DNA of 64,000 bases from Maribacter hydrothermalis (GTDB lineage Bacteria; Bacteroidota; Bacteroidia; Flavobacteriales; Flavobacteriaceae), in contig NZ_CP018760.1 in assembly GCF_001913155.1 (NCBI RefSeq), positions 496,001 through 560,000 on the forward strand, given 5' to 3'. Below, in pieces: positions 47,187-56,332 of this stretch. The notes under the pieces are model-generated. The model saw nothing but the letters and a program-made list of their open reading frames with translations. It was not told the DNA's origin and ran no database searches. Both the position numbers and the translations under genes were made by a program. Numbering within the stretch: the first letter of the stretch is position 1; every line of letters starts with the position of its first letter.

Positions 47187-47211
47187 AAAAAGGCCCTTAG
47201 AGGGCCTTTTT
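47187..47211 (-). terminator. Terminator of the gyrA-TPR transcript
   Basis: AAAAAGGCCCT (47187-47197) pairs perfectly with AGGGCCTTTTT (47201-47211) around TAG. A-run and T-run on both sides make it bidirectional; it lies 20 bases beyond the stop of the TPR gene. Confidence 0.9.
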
Positions 47212-47231
47212 AATTATAACAGAAGATTTAT

Positions 47232-48494
47232 TTACTCTCCTAATAACTTTTTCATTTTCATGAAATTTTCATTATCACCCATTGCTCCATATATATTCTT
47301 TAGTTGAGTCATTACATTTTCATTATCCGGACTAGTTTTCAAAGCTGCTTCTAAAACATCTGCACCTTGCTTAAACAAACTATCTTTTGTCTTCTTTAAT
47401 TCTTCATACTTTGCAATATCCGCTCTAGAATTACCTAAAGAGTTCATCTGATCAATTAGACCGTTACCTTCATTAACATAGGTAGTAGAAAGATTTAAAT
47501 ATGCGTTAGTATAATTAGGATCTATTTCTATCGCCTTTTTGTATGAAGCTCTTGCATCAACATAATTCTCTTGCTCCATATTAATAACACCAACATTATA
47601 ATGAAGATCTGGATTATCTGGGGCCAATGCTATAGCTTGAGCCATTAACTCCTTAAATTTGTCTTTGTTTCCTTGATTAAAATATAGGTTGGCCTCATTA
47701 AGAATAAGGTTTACATCTTCTGGATCATTCTTACGGGCTGCTTGATAGGCTTCTAAAGCTTTTTCATCTTGACCTAATTGCGTATAAATTAAAGCTGTAT
47801 TCTTTACAATTTCAGCCTTTTTTGATGGCGTTTTTTCGTCAATAGGATTTGAATAGCTTCCAGATTTCACCATTAAATCACGTTGTACCTTATCCATTTC
47901 CTCTACCTCACCAGATGCATCATTAGTTGCCTTATATACAGTTCCACTACCGTCATAACCTACATCTTGTAATTTATTGTAGTAATCTAATGCCATTTCA
48001 TAATGACCTCCATTAACAGCACTTCCTGCCGCATAATACAAATAAGAAGTATCTTTTGGACTCAAAGTGTAACTCATGTATAATTTTTCCGCAGCTTCTT
48101 TGAATTTCTGATTTCCATTATCAGTTACTGCTGAATTGACAAGATCTGCAGTTAAGGCATTCATATACTGACTTGTTTCATCAGAATATTTTTTCTTACC
48201 TGATTTCTCCTCAAGCTCAATAACTTTTTTAAAGGATGTTGCAGATTTCTCAAATGCATCATTATTTCCTTTTTTAGCTAAATCGCTATAAATTTTACCT
48301 TTTGTAAAATAATATTGCGCCTGTGTTTTTTCATCTGCAGATGCAATAGTACCCGATGCAGCTTCTATAGCCGTTTGGGCGGCAGCGGCATCACCAGATT
48401 TTAATGCTTTTTCCGCATCTTTTATTTCATTTTTTTGCGCAAAACCAACCATCGTAAAAGTCAATGCCGCTGCAAGTAATATCCTATTTTTCAT
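47232..48494 (-). CDS. Exported tetratricopeptide repeat protein
   Basis: 420 residues: signal peptide (LTFTMVGFAQ), then TPR helices throughout. The clearest are KNTALIYTQLGQDEKALEAYQAARKNDPED cut as one 34-residue unit (about 230-265), and HYNVGVINMEQENYVDARASYKKAIEIDP (about 297-330). An acidic Lys/Glu-rich stretch links N- and C-terminal repeat groups. Periplasmic scaffold, partner unknown. It starts 31 bases after gyrA, so it is probably read with it. The gyrA-TPR neighbourhood appears common in Flavobacteriaceae, which is from memory. Confidence 0.85.
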   Translation of the reverse strand: MKNRILLAAALTFTMVGFAQKNEIKDAEKALKSGDAAAAQTAIEAASGTIASADEKTQAQYYFTKGKIYSDLAKKGNNDAFEKSATSFKKVIELEEKSGKKKYSDETSQYMNALTADLVNSAVTDNGNQKFKEAAEKLYMSYTLSPKDTSYLYYAAGSAVNGGHYEMALDYYNKLQDVGYDGSGTVYKATNDASGEVEEMDKVQRDLMVKSGSYSNPIDEKTPSKKAEIVKNTALIYTQLGQDEKALEAYQAARKNDPEDVNLILNEANLYFNQGNKDKFKELMAQAIALAPDNPDLHYNVGVINMEQENYVDARASYKKAIEIDPNYTNAYLNLSTTYVNEGNGLIDQMNSLGNSRADIAKYEELKKTKDSLFKQGADVLEAALKTSPDNENVMTQLKNIYGAMGDNENFMKMKKLLGE

Positions 48495-48525
48495 TTTTAA
48501 TATATTAATTATTAGTGTTTAAAAT

Positions 48526-51063
48526 TTATGATGTTTGATCATCAGTATCATCTTTATCAATCTCTGTGCCATCTTCGGTATCGACCTCAATATCAAGAAT
48601 TTCCGATTCTTCTAAATCTTCTTCCTCTTCCTTCATCACCTTAGCTACTGCTGCAATAGAATCGTTTCCTTTAATATTGATCAACCTAACACCTTGTGTT
48701 GCTCTTCCCATTACGCGTAAATCTTCAACGCTCATACGAATTGCAATTCCCGATCTATTAATGATCATTAAATCATCTGAATCGGTAACGTTTTTAATAG
48801 CAACAAGTCCGCCGGTTTTATCGGTGACACTGATTGTCTTAACACCCTTACCACCTCTATTAGTTACCCTGTAATCCTCGATACTTGATCGCTTGCCATA
48901 ACCCTTCTCTGAAACTACTAAAATTTCATCTTCAAAGTTATGCACGGAAACCATACCTATTACTTCATCATCATCATTGGCTAAAGTAATACCACGAACA
49001 CCAGATGCATTTCTTCCCATTGGCCTAGTTTTACTTTCTTCAAAACGAATAGCTTTACCAGATTTAAGGCCTAAGAATATTTCACTTGTTCCCGTGGTTA
49101 ATTTTGCTTCTAGCAATTCATCACCATCACGCACAGTAATTGCATTAATACCATTTTGTCGTGGTCTTGAATATTGTTCTAAAGATGTTTTCTTAACGAT
49201 ACCTTTTTTAGTAGCCATAATAACAAAGTGGCTATTTACATAATCCTCATCTTTTAAATCTTGCGTACAAATAAATGCTTTTACACTATCGTCTTGCTCT
49301 ATATTGATAAGATTTTGTATTGCTCTACCTTTAGATGTTCTACTGCCTTCGGGAATTTCAAATACCCTCATCCAGAAACATTTTCCTTTTTGAGTAAAGA
49401 ATAACATGTATTGATGATTAGTACCTACAAAAAGATGTTCTAAGAAATCTTCGTTTCTAGTTGAAGATGCTTTTTGACCAACCCCACCTCTATTTTGTGT
49501 CTTGTATTCCGTTAAAGGCGTTCTTTTTATATAACCAGCATGAGAAATAGTAATAACAACTTGCTCATCTGGGATCATATCTTCCATACTAAGGTCTCCA
49601 CCTGCAATATTTATGACAGACCTTCTTTCATCACCATATTTATCCTTAATTTCAAGAAGCTCATCTTTTATGATTTGCATCCTACGCTCTTTCTTATCAA
49701 GGATATCCTTCAAATCCGTAATAAGAAGCATTATCTCGTCATATTCTGTTCTAAGTTTATCTTGCTCTAAACCAGTAAGCTGACGCAATCGCATTTCCAC
49801 AATAGCCTTCGCCTGTATTTCACTTAATTTAAAGCGCTCTATTAAGTTTGCTCTCGCTTCATCTGCATTACTAGAAGCTCTTATTATCGCAATTACTTCA
49901 TCAATGTTATCTGAAGCAATGATCAATCCTTCTAAAATGTGCGCGCGATCTTCTGCCTTTTTTAATTCAAACTGAGTACGTCTAACTACAACTTCATGAC
50001 GATGCTCCACAAAATAATGAATCATTTCCTTCACATTCAATAACTGAGGCCTTCCGTTAACCAAGGCAATGTTATTAACACTAAATGAAGTTTGTAATGC
50101 TGTATACTTAAACAACATATTAAGTACTATGTTAGGAATTGCATCTCTTTTTAAAATATAAACGATACGCATACCGTTACGATCAGATTCGTCCCTAATG
50201 TTTGAAATCCCCTCAATCTTTTTATCATTAACAAGGTCGGCTGTTTTCTTAATCATATCCGCCTTGTTCACTTGATAAGGAATCTCATGAACAATAATAC
50301 ACTCCCTACCCTGTACCTCTTCAAAAGTTGCTTTGGCACGCATCATTACACGCCCCCTTCCTGTATGAAAAGCTTCCTTGACACCGTCATAACCATATAT
50401 GATACCACCTGTTGGAAAATCAGGTGCTTTAATATGAGTTATCAGCTCGTCAATTTCAATATCATTGTTTTCTATATAGGCAACCGTACCATCAACTACT
50501 TCCGCAAGATTATGTGGTGGCATATTTGTCGCCATACCTACGGCTATACCAGACGCTCCGTTAACCAATAAAGCAGGAACCCTAGTAGGTAATACGGTCG
50601 GTTCTTTCAACGAATCATCAAAATTCAGTTGATAATCTACCGTTTCCTTTTCAATATCCACGAGCATGTCATCTGCAATCTTACGCATTCGGGCCTCGGT
50701 ATATCGCATAGCCGCAGGGCTATCACCATCTATAGAACCAAAGTTACCTTGACCATCCACAAGCATATATCGCAGACTCCATTCCTGGGCCATACGCACC
50801 ATTGCGTCATATACAGAAGTATCCCCGTGCGGGTGATACTTACCTAAAACCTCCCCGACAATACGAGCAGATTTTTTATGAGAGCTATTACTCCTAACTC
50901 CTAATTCATGCATTCCAAAAAGAACTCTTCTGTGTACAGGTTTTAACCCGTCCCTGACATCTGGCAGGGCTCGTGACACAATGACCGACATTGAGTAATC
51001 AATGTAGGCAGATTTCATTTCATCTTCGATATTAATAGGAATCAATTTTTCACCGTCAGCCAT
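48526..51063 (-). CDS. gyrA: DNA gyrase subunit A
   Basis: 845 residues. Winged-helix cleavage domain with [38 protein letters not shown] (quinolone-resistance region) and the DNA-linking Tyr in [10 protein letters not shown] (about residue 120). Coiled-coil gate in the middle, then the C-terminal pinwheel with repeated GRxAxGVR-type blades including the GyrA-box-like QNRGGVGQK. The tail is strongly acidic ([20 protein letters not shown] cut there), as in many gyrases. Subunit B is elsewhere. Quinolone positions at SVYD read Ser and Asp as wild type-like. Confidence 0.97.
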   Translation of the reverse strand: MADGEKLIPINIEDEMKSAYIDYSMSVIVSRALPDVRDGLKPVHRRVLFGMHELGVRSNSSHKKSARIVGEVLGKYHPHGDTSVYDAMVRMAQEWSLRYMLVDGQGNFGSIDGDSPAAMRYTEARMRKIADDMLVDIEKETVDYQLNFDDSLKEPTVLPTRVPALLVNGASGIAVGMATNMPPHNLAEVVDGTVAYIENNDIEIDELITHIKAPDFPTGGIIYGYDGVKEAFHTGRGRVMMRAKATFEEVQGRECIIVHEIPYQVNKADMIKKTADLVNDKKIEGISNIRDESDRNGMRIVYILKRDAIPNIVLNMLFKYTALQTSFSVNNIALVNGRPQLLNVKEMIHYFVEHRHEVVVRRTQFELKKAEDRAHILEGLIIASDNIDEVIAIIRASSNADEARANLIERFKLSEIQAKAIVEMRLRQLTGLEQDKLRTEYDEIMLLITDLKDILDKKERRMQIIKDELLEIKDKYGDERRSVINIAGGDLSMEDMIPDEQVVITISHAGYIKRTPLTEYKTQNRGGVGQKASSTRNEDFLEHLFVGTNHQYMLFFTQKGKCFWMRVFEIPEGSRTSKGRAIQNLINIEQDDSVKAFICTQDLKDEDYVNSHFVIMATKKGIVKKTSLEQYSRPRQNGINAITVRDGDELLEAKLTTGTSEIFLGLKSGKAIRFEESKTRPMGRNASGVRGITLANDDDEVIGMVSVHNFEDEILVVSEKGYGKRSSIEDYRVTNRGGKGVKTISVTDKTGGLVAIKNVTDSDDLMIINRSGIAIRMSVEDLRVMGRATQGVRLINIKGNDSIAAVAKVMKEEEEDLEESEILDIEVDTEDGTEIDKDDTDDQTS

Positions 51064-51270
51064 TTTAAAATCTTCTGTTTTTTAATTAGTAAAAAAGCAT
51101 GCCAATATACTTAAATCCTAAGCGTTCTAAGAATAAGTAGGTCGATTAATATTATAATTTATTAACACATGACGAACTTATGTTAATTTTTAATTTATAC
51201 GGACTATTTTACCCACTCAGACTCCCATTTCATGCGATTTACAATAACTTTAACGATTATAGGTATGGTA

Positions 51271-51304
51271 TTTGCCATTGATTGAATGAGATTTAGTAAT
51301 TTTA
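51271..51304 (+). promoter_or_regulatory. Probable promoter of clpC
   Basis: TTTG (51271-51274), 22-base spacer, TAATTTTA (51297-51304); the -7 box misses the consensus only in the last base. The ATG follows 18 bases later. No heat-shock (CIRCE) inverted repeat was seen. Confidence 0.55.
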
Positions 51305-51322
51305 TAGAAGATAATTAATTAT

Positions 51323-53875
51323 ATGGATGATAATTTTTCCCCAAGAGTAAAGGATGTAATTGCATATAGCAAGGAAGAAGCATTACGCCTTGGTCACGAT
51401 TTTATCGGAACCGAGCACTTAATGCTAGGACTTCTTAGAGATGGAAACGGGAAGGCTATTAGCATATTAGATGCTTTAGAAGTTGATTTAGATCATTTAC
51501 GAAGAAAAGTAGAAATTCTTAGTCCTTCTAACCCAAACGCAAGCGGCGTACAAAAAGATAAAAAGAACTTGCATTTAACAAGACAAGCTGAACGTGCTTT
51601 AAAAACAACATTTTTAGAAGCTAAACTTTTTCAGAGTTCTTCAATAAATACAGCTCATCTTTTACTTTGTATTCTTAGAAACGAAAATGACCCTACTACG
51701 AAACTTTTACATAAGTTAAAAGTTGACTATGATGGCGTTAAGGAACAATTTAAATTTATGATTACAAGTGATGACGATATGGTAGACGGTCCTACGGCCG
51801 AATCTTTCCCAAGTGATTCTGATGACGCATCTGAAAGTAAGGAAAGTACTTTTGGTGCGGCCTCTAGCCAGAAAGGAACTAAAAAATCCAAAACTCCTGT
51901 TTTAGATAATTTCGGCAGAGACTTAACTCAAATGGCCGAAGAGAATAAATTAGACCCGGTAGTCGGTCGTGAAAAAGAAATAGAAAGGGTTTCTCAGATT
52001 CTTAGTAGAAGAAAAAAGAACAACCCGTTACTTATAGGTGAGCCTGGTGTTGGTAAAAGTGCCATTGCAGAAGGACTTGCATTACGCATCATCAATAAAA
52101 AAGTATCAAGAATTCTATACAACAAAAGAGTTGTAACTCTTGATTTAGCTTCACTAGTTGCTGGCACAAAATACCGTGGCCAGTTTGAAGAGCGCATGAA
52201 GGCAGTAATGAACGAACTTGAGAAAAACGATGATGTTATTTTGTTCATAGATGAAATACATACTATCGTTGGTGCTGGCGGTGCAACAGGAAGCTTAGAT
52301 GCTTCTAACATGTTTAAACCGGCCTTAGCAAGAGGTGAAATTCAATGTATTGGCGCTACTACTTTAGACGAGTACAGACAATACATTGAAAAAGATGGCG
52401 CTTTAGAAAGACGTTTTCAAAAGGTAATCGTTGAGCCTACATCTGTTGATGAAACTATTGAGATTTTACATAACATTAAAGGTAAATACGAAGACCACCA
52501 CAATGTAAGGTATACAGACGAAGCAATAGAAGCATGTGTTAAATTGACCAACAGATACATGACCGATCGCTTTTTACCAGACAAAGCAATTGATGCACTT
52601 GACGAAGCAGGTTCTAGAGTGCATATCGTGAATATGGACGTTCCAAAACAAATACTAGAATTGGAAAAGAAATTAGAAGATGTGCGTGAACTTAAAAATA
52701 GCGTTGTTAAAAAACAAAAATATGAAGAGGCCGCCAAGTTACGTGACGATGAAAAAAGTTTAGAAAAAGATCTTGCCATTGCCCAAGAACGTTGGGAAGA
52801 TGATAGTAAACTAAATAAAGAAACCGTTAGTGAAGATAATGTTGCCGATGTAGTATCCATGATTAGTGGAATACCAGTTAACCGAATTGCCCAGACCGAA
52901 AGCAACAAACTCGCCGGTTTACCACAGTTGATTAAATCCAATGTAATTGGGCAAGATGAAGCAGTAGCAAAAGTTTCCAAAGCTATACAACGTAATAGAG
53001 CCGGACTTAAAGACCCTAATAAGCCAATTGGATCATTTATATTTTTAGGACAAACTGGTGTGGGTAAAACTCAACTAGCAAAAGTTTTGGCTAAGGAACT
53101 GTTTGACTCTGAAGAAGCTCTTATTCGTATTGACATGAGTGAGTACATGGAGAAATTTGCCATCTCTAGATTAGTTGGGGCACCTCCGGGATATGTTGGC
53201 TATGAAGAAGGTGGTCAATTAACAGAAAAGGTTAGAAGAAAACCTTATTCCGTAATTCTATTAGATGAGGTTGAAAAAGCGCATCCAGATGTGTTTAACA
53301 TGCTACTTCAAGTTTTAGATGATGGTTTCTTGACGGACAGCCTTGGTCGAAAAATAGATTTTAGAAATACGATAATTATCATGACATCTAATATAGGTGC
53401 TAGACAATTAAAAGATTTTGGACAAGGTGTAGGTTTTGGTACCTCAGCTAAAAAATCTCAAGAAGATTCACATCAAAAAGGAGTTATTGAAAATGCTCTT
53501 AAAAAAGCTTTTGCTCCCGAATTCTTAAATAGAATTGATGATGTAATTGTATTTAACGCTCTAGAAAGAGAACATATTCACCAAATAATTGATATTGAAT
53601 TAACTAAATTGTTTAAAAGAATTAAGGATATTGGTTATCACTTAAATCTTACCGATGAAGCTAAAGATTATATTGCTGAGAAAGGTTTTGACAAACAATA
53701 CGGTGCTAGACCTCTTAAAAGAGCAATACAGAAATATATTGAAGATGCTTTAGCAGAGGAAATAGTAAACTCTAAACTTAAGGAGGGAGATAGTATTTAT
53801 ATAGACCTTGATAAGAAAAGTGAAGAACTAACTATTAAAATTGAAAAAGCAGAAGAAGAATCTCCGAAGACATAA
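51323..53875 (+). CDS. clpC: ATP-dependent Clp protease ATPase ClpC
   Basis: 850 residues: Clp N-domain repeats (FSPRVKDVIAYSKEEALRLGHDFIGTEHL), first AAA+ with GEPGVGKSAIAEGLA and FIDEIHTIVGAG, the UVR-type coiled-coil (KQKYEEAAKLRDDEKSLEKDL) that marks ClpC rather than ClpA/B, second AAA+ with GQTGVGKTQLAKVLAKEL and LLDEVEKAHPDVFN, and the ClpP-docking region. Unfolds proteins for ClpP. Single gene with own promoter and terminator. Confidence 0.96.
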   Translation: MDDNFSPRVKDVIAYSKEEALRLGHDFIGTEHLMLGLLRDGNGKAISILDALEVDLDHLRRKVEILSPSNPNASGVQKDKKNLHLTRQAERALKTTFLEAKLFQSSSINTAHLLLCILRNENDPTTKLLHKLKVDYDGVKEQFKFMITSDDDMVDGPTAESFPSDSDDASESKESTFGAASSQKGTKKSKTPVLDNFGRDLTQMAEENKLDPVVGREKEIERVSQILSRRKKNNPLLIGEPGVGKSAIAEGLALRIINKKVSRILYNKRVVTLDLASLVAGTKYRGQFEERMKAVMNELEKNDDVILFIDEIHTIVGAGGATGSLDASNMFKPALARGEIQCIGATTLDEYRQYIEKDGALERRFQKVIVEPTSVDETIEILHNIKGKYEDHHNVRYTDEAIEACVKLTNRYMTDRFLPDKAIDALDEAGSRVHIVNMDVPKQILELEKKLEDVRELKNSVVKKQKYEEAAKLRDDEKSLEKDLAIAQERWEDDSKLNKETVSEDNVADVVSMISGIPVNRIAQTESNKLAGLPQLIKSNVIGQDEAVAKVSKAIQRNRAGLKDPNKPIGSFIFLGQTGVGKTQLAKVLAKELFDSEEALIRIDMSEYMEKFAISRLVGAPPGYVGYEEGGQLTEKVRRKPYSVILLDEVEKAHPDVFNMLLQVLDDGFLTDSLGRKIDFRNTIIIMTSNIGARQLKDFGQGVGFGTSAKKSQEDSHQKGVIENALKKAFAPEFLNRIDDVIVFNALEREHIHQIIDIELTKLFKRIKDIGYHLNLTDEAKDYIAEKGFDKQYGARPLKRAIQKYIEDALAEEIVNSKLKEGDSIYIDLDKKSEELTIKIEKAEEESPKT

Positions 53876-53901
53876 TCTCTTAAAACATATATATCTCAAT
53901 T

Positions 53902-53929
53902 AAAGGAGTCTCTAATTAGAGACTCCTTT
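53902..53929 (+). terminator. Terminator of clpC
   Basis: A perfect 28-base palindrome, AAAGGAGTCTCTAA (53902-53915) with TTAGAGACTCCTTT (53916-53929), followed by TT and CAT. Confidence 0.9.
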
Positions 53930-54021
53930 TTCATACAATTCAATTGTAATTGTAAGAATTAAAACACACCGTATCGTAGCTATACGCAGTATGAACGATA
54001 TTTTCGCGTTTAAACTAATAA

Positions 54022-54054
54022 TTTGCCCCAAAATTTAAGTTCCTTTTACATTTG
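54022..54054 (+). promoter_or_regulatory. Promoter of the small unknown gene
   Basis: TTTG (54022-54025), 21-base spacer, TACATTTG (54047-54054): a full match to the Bacteroidota consensus. The in-frame TTG at 54052 is part of the -7 box, so the ATG at 54085 is the start. Confidence 0.8.
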
Positions 54055-54084
54055 TCTCAGACATACTATATTAATACGAGAAGA

Positions 54085-54483
54085 ATGAAAATTGGATCCT
54101 CCAAAAAGAAAGTGATTGTACGAGAGTACGAATTAGAAGTAGGAAAAATTCAAGTATACGAGAATTACATGGTATCCATCTTTGACGAAGGTGCTACCTT
54201 AACTCTAGAAAGAGCATATCAAATTATTGGTATATCTGAAATTCATTTTAGAGATAAAAATTTTGGTTTTATAAGCCTACGAAAACATTCTTTTGCCATC
54301 GACCCTACGATATACAACTATTTAAAACAACTTGACAATCTTAAGGCTTTTGCAATTGTATCAGTTAAAGAGATAGACATGCACAACTTTAAAATTGAAA
54401 AACTGTTCTACAAAAAACCAATGAAATTTTTTATAGAATTTGATAATGCTTTAAAATGGGTAAAACGAAGAGTTAACTCTTAA
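54085..54483 (+). CDS. Cytosolic alpha/beta protein of unknown function
   Basis: 132 residues from MKIGSSKKKVIV, start fixed by the promoter box just upstream. No signal or membrane segment. Basic, with alternating strands and helices (IQVYENYMVSIFDEGATLTLERA; FGFISLRKHSFAIDPTIYNYLK; VSVKEIDMHNFKIEKLFY; FFIEFDNALKWVKRRV), a pattern reminiscent of the SpoIIAA/STAS-like fold, though I cannot name the family. Single-gene unit between clpC and the NAD(P)HX repair gene. Confidence 0.75.
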   Translation: MKIGSSKKKVIVREYELEVGKIQVYENYMVSIFDEGATLTLERAYQIIGISEIHFRDKNFGFISLRKHSFAIDPTIYNYLKQLDNLKAFAIVSVKEIDMHNFKIEKLFYKKPMKFFIEFDNALKWVKRRVNS

Positions 54484-54522
54484 TAACCTGTTTTTCCACA
54501 CGTTAAATATTTACTATAAAGA

Positions 54523-56064
54523 TTACTGATTATCCTGCTTAACTATCGGCTGCTCAGGAATTTTAAATAAATCTAAAAAAGAAGCACCTAAGTTTTCAAT
54601 AAGATCTGACGCTATTAATGACTGGAAACCAGTTTTTTCAACAGCAATATCTCCAGCTTTGCCATGCAAATAAACTCCAAAAATTGCCGCATGCAAAGGT
54701 GTGTATCCTTGAGCCTTTAAACCAGTTATAACTCCGGTTAAAACGTCTCCACTTCCTGCTGTTGCCATACCAGGATTACCCGTGGTGTTAACATACCCTT
54801 TTTCATTTTTTATAACTATGGTATGTGCTCCTTTTATAACCACAATACATTTATACTTTTTAGAAAACTTTTTAACCTTGGCTAGCTTTTCAAAATCGTC
54901 TTCCCATTTTCCTATTAACCGCTCTAACTCTTTAGGATGCGGAGTTAAAATTGATTCTTCAGGAATTTGCTCTAATAAACCTTTGTTATTGGATATAATA
55001 TTAAGTGCATCAGCATCTATTACTAGTGGCTGTTTATTACTACTTAAAAATTTAGTAAACGCAGTTATCGTCTTTTCACTTGTTCCCATACCTATACCAA
55101 TACCTATTACATTTGGGACTAATTCAAATTGCATGGAAGTCAAAACCTCATTTTCAGAATCAGTCAATACCATAATTTCCGGCAATGCAGTTTGCAAAAT
55201 AGTATACCCTATTTTTGGCACAAACGCAGTTACTAAACCACTTCCTACTTTAAGCGCTGCCTTTGCGGTTAAGCAAACAGCTCCTATTTTACCATAACTA
55301 CCGCCAATAATTAAAGAATGACCATAAGTTCCTTTATGTGCATATTTTTCTCTTGGCCTATATAACATTAGAACCTCATTCTTCCCAATTAACTCATAAT
55401 CAGTTTCTGTTTTCATTAAATAATCAGGATCTAAACCTATATCTAATACCTCCCATTGTTCAATAAACCTACCTGATTCCGGTAGAAAGAAAGCCAATTT
55501 AGGCGTCTGAAAACTAAGTACAAAATTAGACCTTATAACCGAATTCAAATCTTCAGTTCCTCTTTCAGCAAACAAACCCGATGGTATATCTATTGATAAA
55601 ATAAAAGCTTGAGAAGCATTTAAATGTTGAATAACTTTTGTCACCCAAGTATCAGGTGTTCTATTTAAACCTATACCAAAAATACCATCGACTATGATAT
55701 CATCTTTGTTTATTTCAGGAAGTTCATCGTCTGAATCCATGAAATTTGGCCAAACTTTTCGGTCTTTTAACCTATCTAGATTTATTAAAAAATCTTTAGA
55801 ACGTTTTTCACTATAATTAACTACATAGACTGCAATATTATACCCATGGTCCAAAAGATGACGAGCTAAAGCTATACCATCTCCACCATTATTTCCAATT
55901 CCACAGAATAAATGAATCTTAACTGGTGCCCCTTGCATACGTAGGTGAATCCAATTAAACAATTGTAATGCAGCACGCTCCATTAATTCGTTACTTACAA
56001 TTTCTTCTTTCTTTATTGAAATCTGATCTGCTTTATAAATTTGTTTTGTACTATATAATTTCAT
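54523..56064 (-). CDS. nnrD: Bifunctional NAD(P)H-hydrate epimerase / ADP-dependent dehydratase
   Basis: 513 residues, both halves of the metabolite-repair enzyme in one chain. YjeF N-terminal epimerase (about 1-215: FCGIGNNGGDGIALARHLL, IPSGLFAERG) and ribokinase-like dehydratase (about 225-505: HKGTYGHSLIIGGSYGKIGA, LTPHPKELERL, GNPGMATAGSGDVLTGVITG). It restores damaged hydrated NADH/NADPH. It converges on the small unknown gene across 39 bases. Its start lies 70 bases from a palindrome that also carries a minus-strand -7 box (56134-56141). Confidence 0.95.
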   Translation of the reverse strand: MKLYSTKQIYKADQISIKKEEIVSNELMERAALQLFNWIHLRMQGAPVKIHLFCGIGNNGGDGIALARHLLDHGYNIAVYVVNYSEKRSKDFLINLDRLKDRKVWPNFMDSDDELPEINKDDIIVDGIFGIGLNRTPDTWVTKVIQHLNASQAFILSIDIPSGLFAERGTEDLNSVIRSNFVLSFQTPKLAFFLPESGRFIEQWEVLDIGLDPDYLMKTETDYELIGKNEVLMLYRPREKYAHKGTYGHSLIIGGSYGKIGAVCLTAKAALKVGSGLVTAFVPKIGYTILQTALPEIMVLTDSENEVLTSMQFELVPNVIGIGIGMGTSEKTITAFTKFLSSNKQPLVIDADALNIISNNKGLLEQIPEESILTPHPKELERLIGKWEDDFEKLAKVKKFSKKYKCIVVIKGAHTIVIKNEKGYVNTTGNPGMATAGSGDVLTGVITGLKAQGYTPLHAAIFGVYLHGKAGDIAVEKTGFQSLIASDLIENLGASFLDLFKIPEQPIVKQDNQ

Positions 56065-56119
56065 TCTTTATTTTTTTTATATCTAAAAAGTAACGAATCC
56101 GCAAAAAATTGTGGAATCA

Positions 56120-56153
56120 TTTGTTTAGGCTATCAAATGTACTACATTTGATA
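56120..56153 (+). promoter_or_regulatory. thr operon promoter overlapping a perfect palindrome
   Basis: TTTG (56120-56123), 19-base spacer, TACATTTG (56143-56150). The -7 box sits in a perfect inverted repeat, TATCAAATGT (56131-56140), ACT, ACATTTGATA (56144-56153), which makes a second TACATTTG on the minus strand (56141-56134). That one may serve the divergent NAD(P)HX repair gene. The symmetry could also be a repressor operator. Confidence 0.75.
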
Positions 56154-56170
56154 TTCAACCATTAGTATTT

Positions 56171-56263
56171 ATGGACTGCTACAAAACAGACATAACATTC
56201 AATTTCACTTCAGCTACTATTACTTATGGTACAGCTACGGCATGTTTTACCCTTTGGGGTTAA
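56171..56263 (+). CDS. Threonine-rich leader peptide of the thr operon
   Basis: 30 codons, ATG to TAA, with eight Thr codons (positions 6, 9, 13, 16, 18, 21, 23, 27) and two Ile. That is about 27% Thr, far above any normal protein. It begins about 14 bases after the expected transcription start of the thrA promoter and ends 69 bases before thrA. Thr codons 21 and 23 lie in the left arm of the hairpin at 56231-56286. This is the layout of a ribosome-mediated attenuator in which stalling at Thr codons opens the downstream operon. The sequence shows no homology I know to the enterobacterial thrL peptide. Confidence 0.75.
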   Translation: MDCYKTDITFNFTSATITYGTATACFTLWG

Positions 56264-56286
56264 AAACTATATTTCTCCGTACCTGT
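56231..56286 (+). promoter_or_regulatory. Probable transcription attenuator hairpin before thrA
   Basis: ACAGCTACGG (56231-56240) pairs with CCGTACCTGT (56277-56286) at nine of ten positions. It encloses a smaller hairpin, TTTTACCC (56245-56252) with GGGTTAAAA (56257-56265), over the leader stop codon. The stem is followed by GTTTAATT, a weak T-tract. A ribosome stalled on Thr codons 21-23 would cover the left arm and prevent the stem. Termination efficiency cannot be judged by eye. Confidence 0.5.
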
Positions 56287-56332
56287 GTTTAATTACACCA
56301 TATCTTAAATTACAAAGTCAATATTTCACAAC

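Noticed and set aside
54052..54084. Earlier TTG start at 54052 for the small unknown gene
   Set aside because: It is the end of a consensus -7 box; the transcript would start after it.
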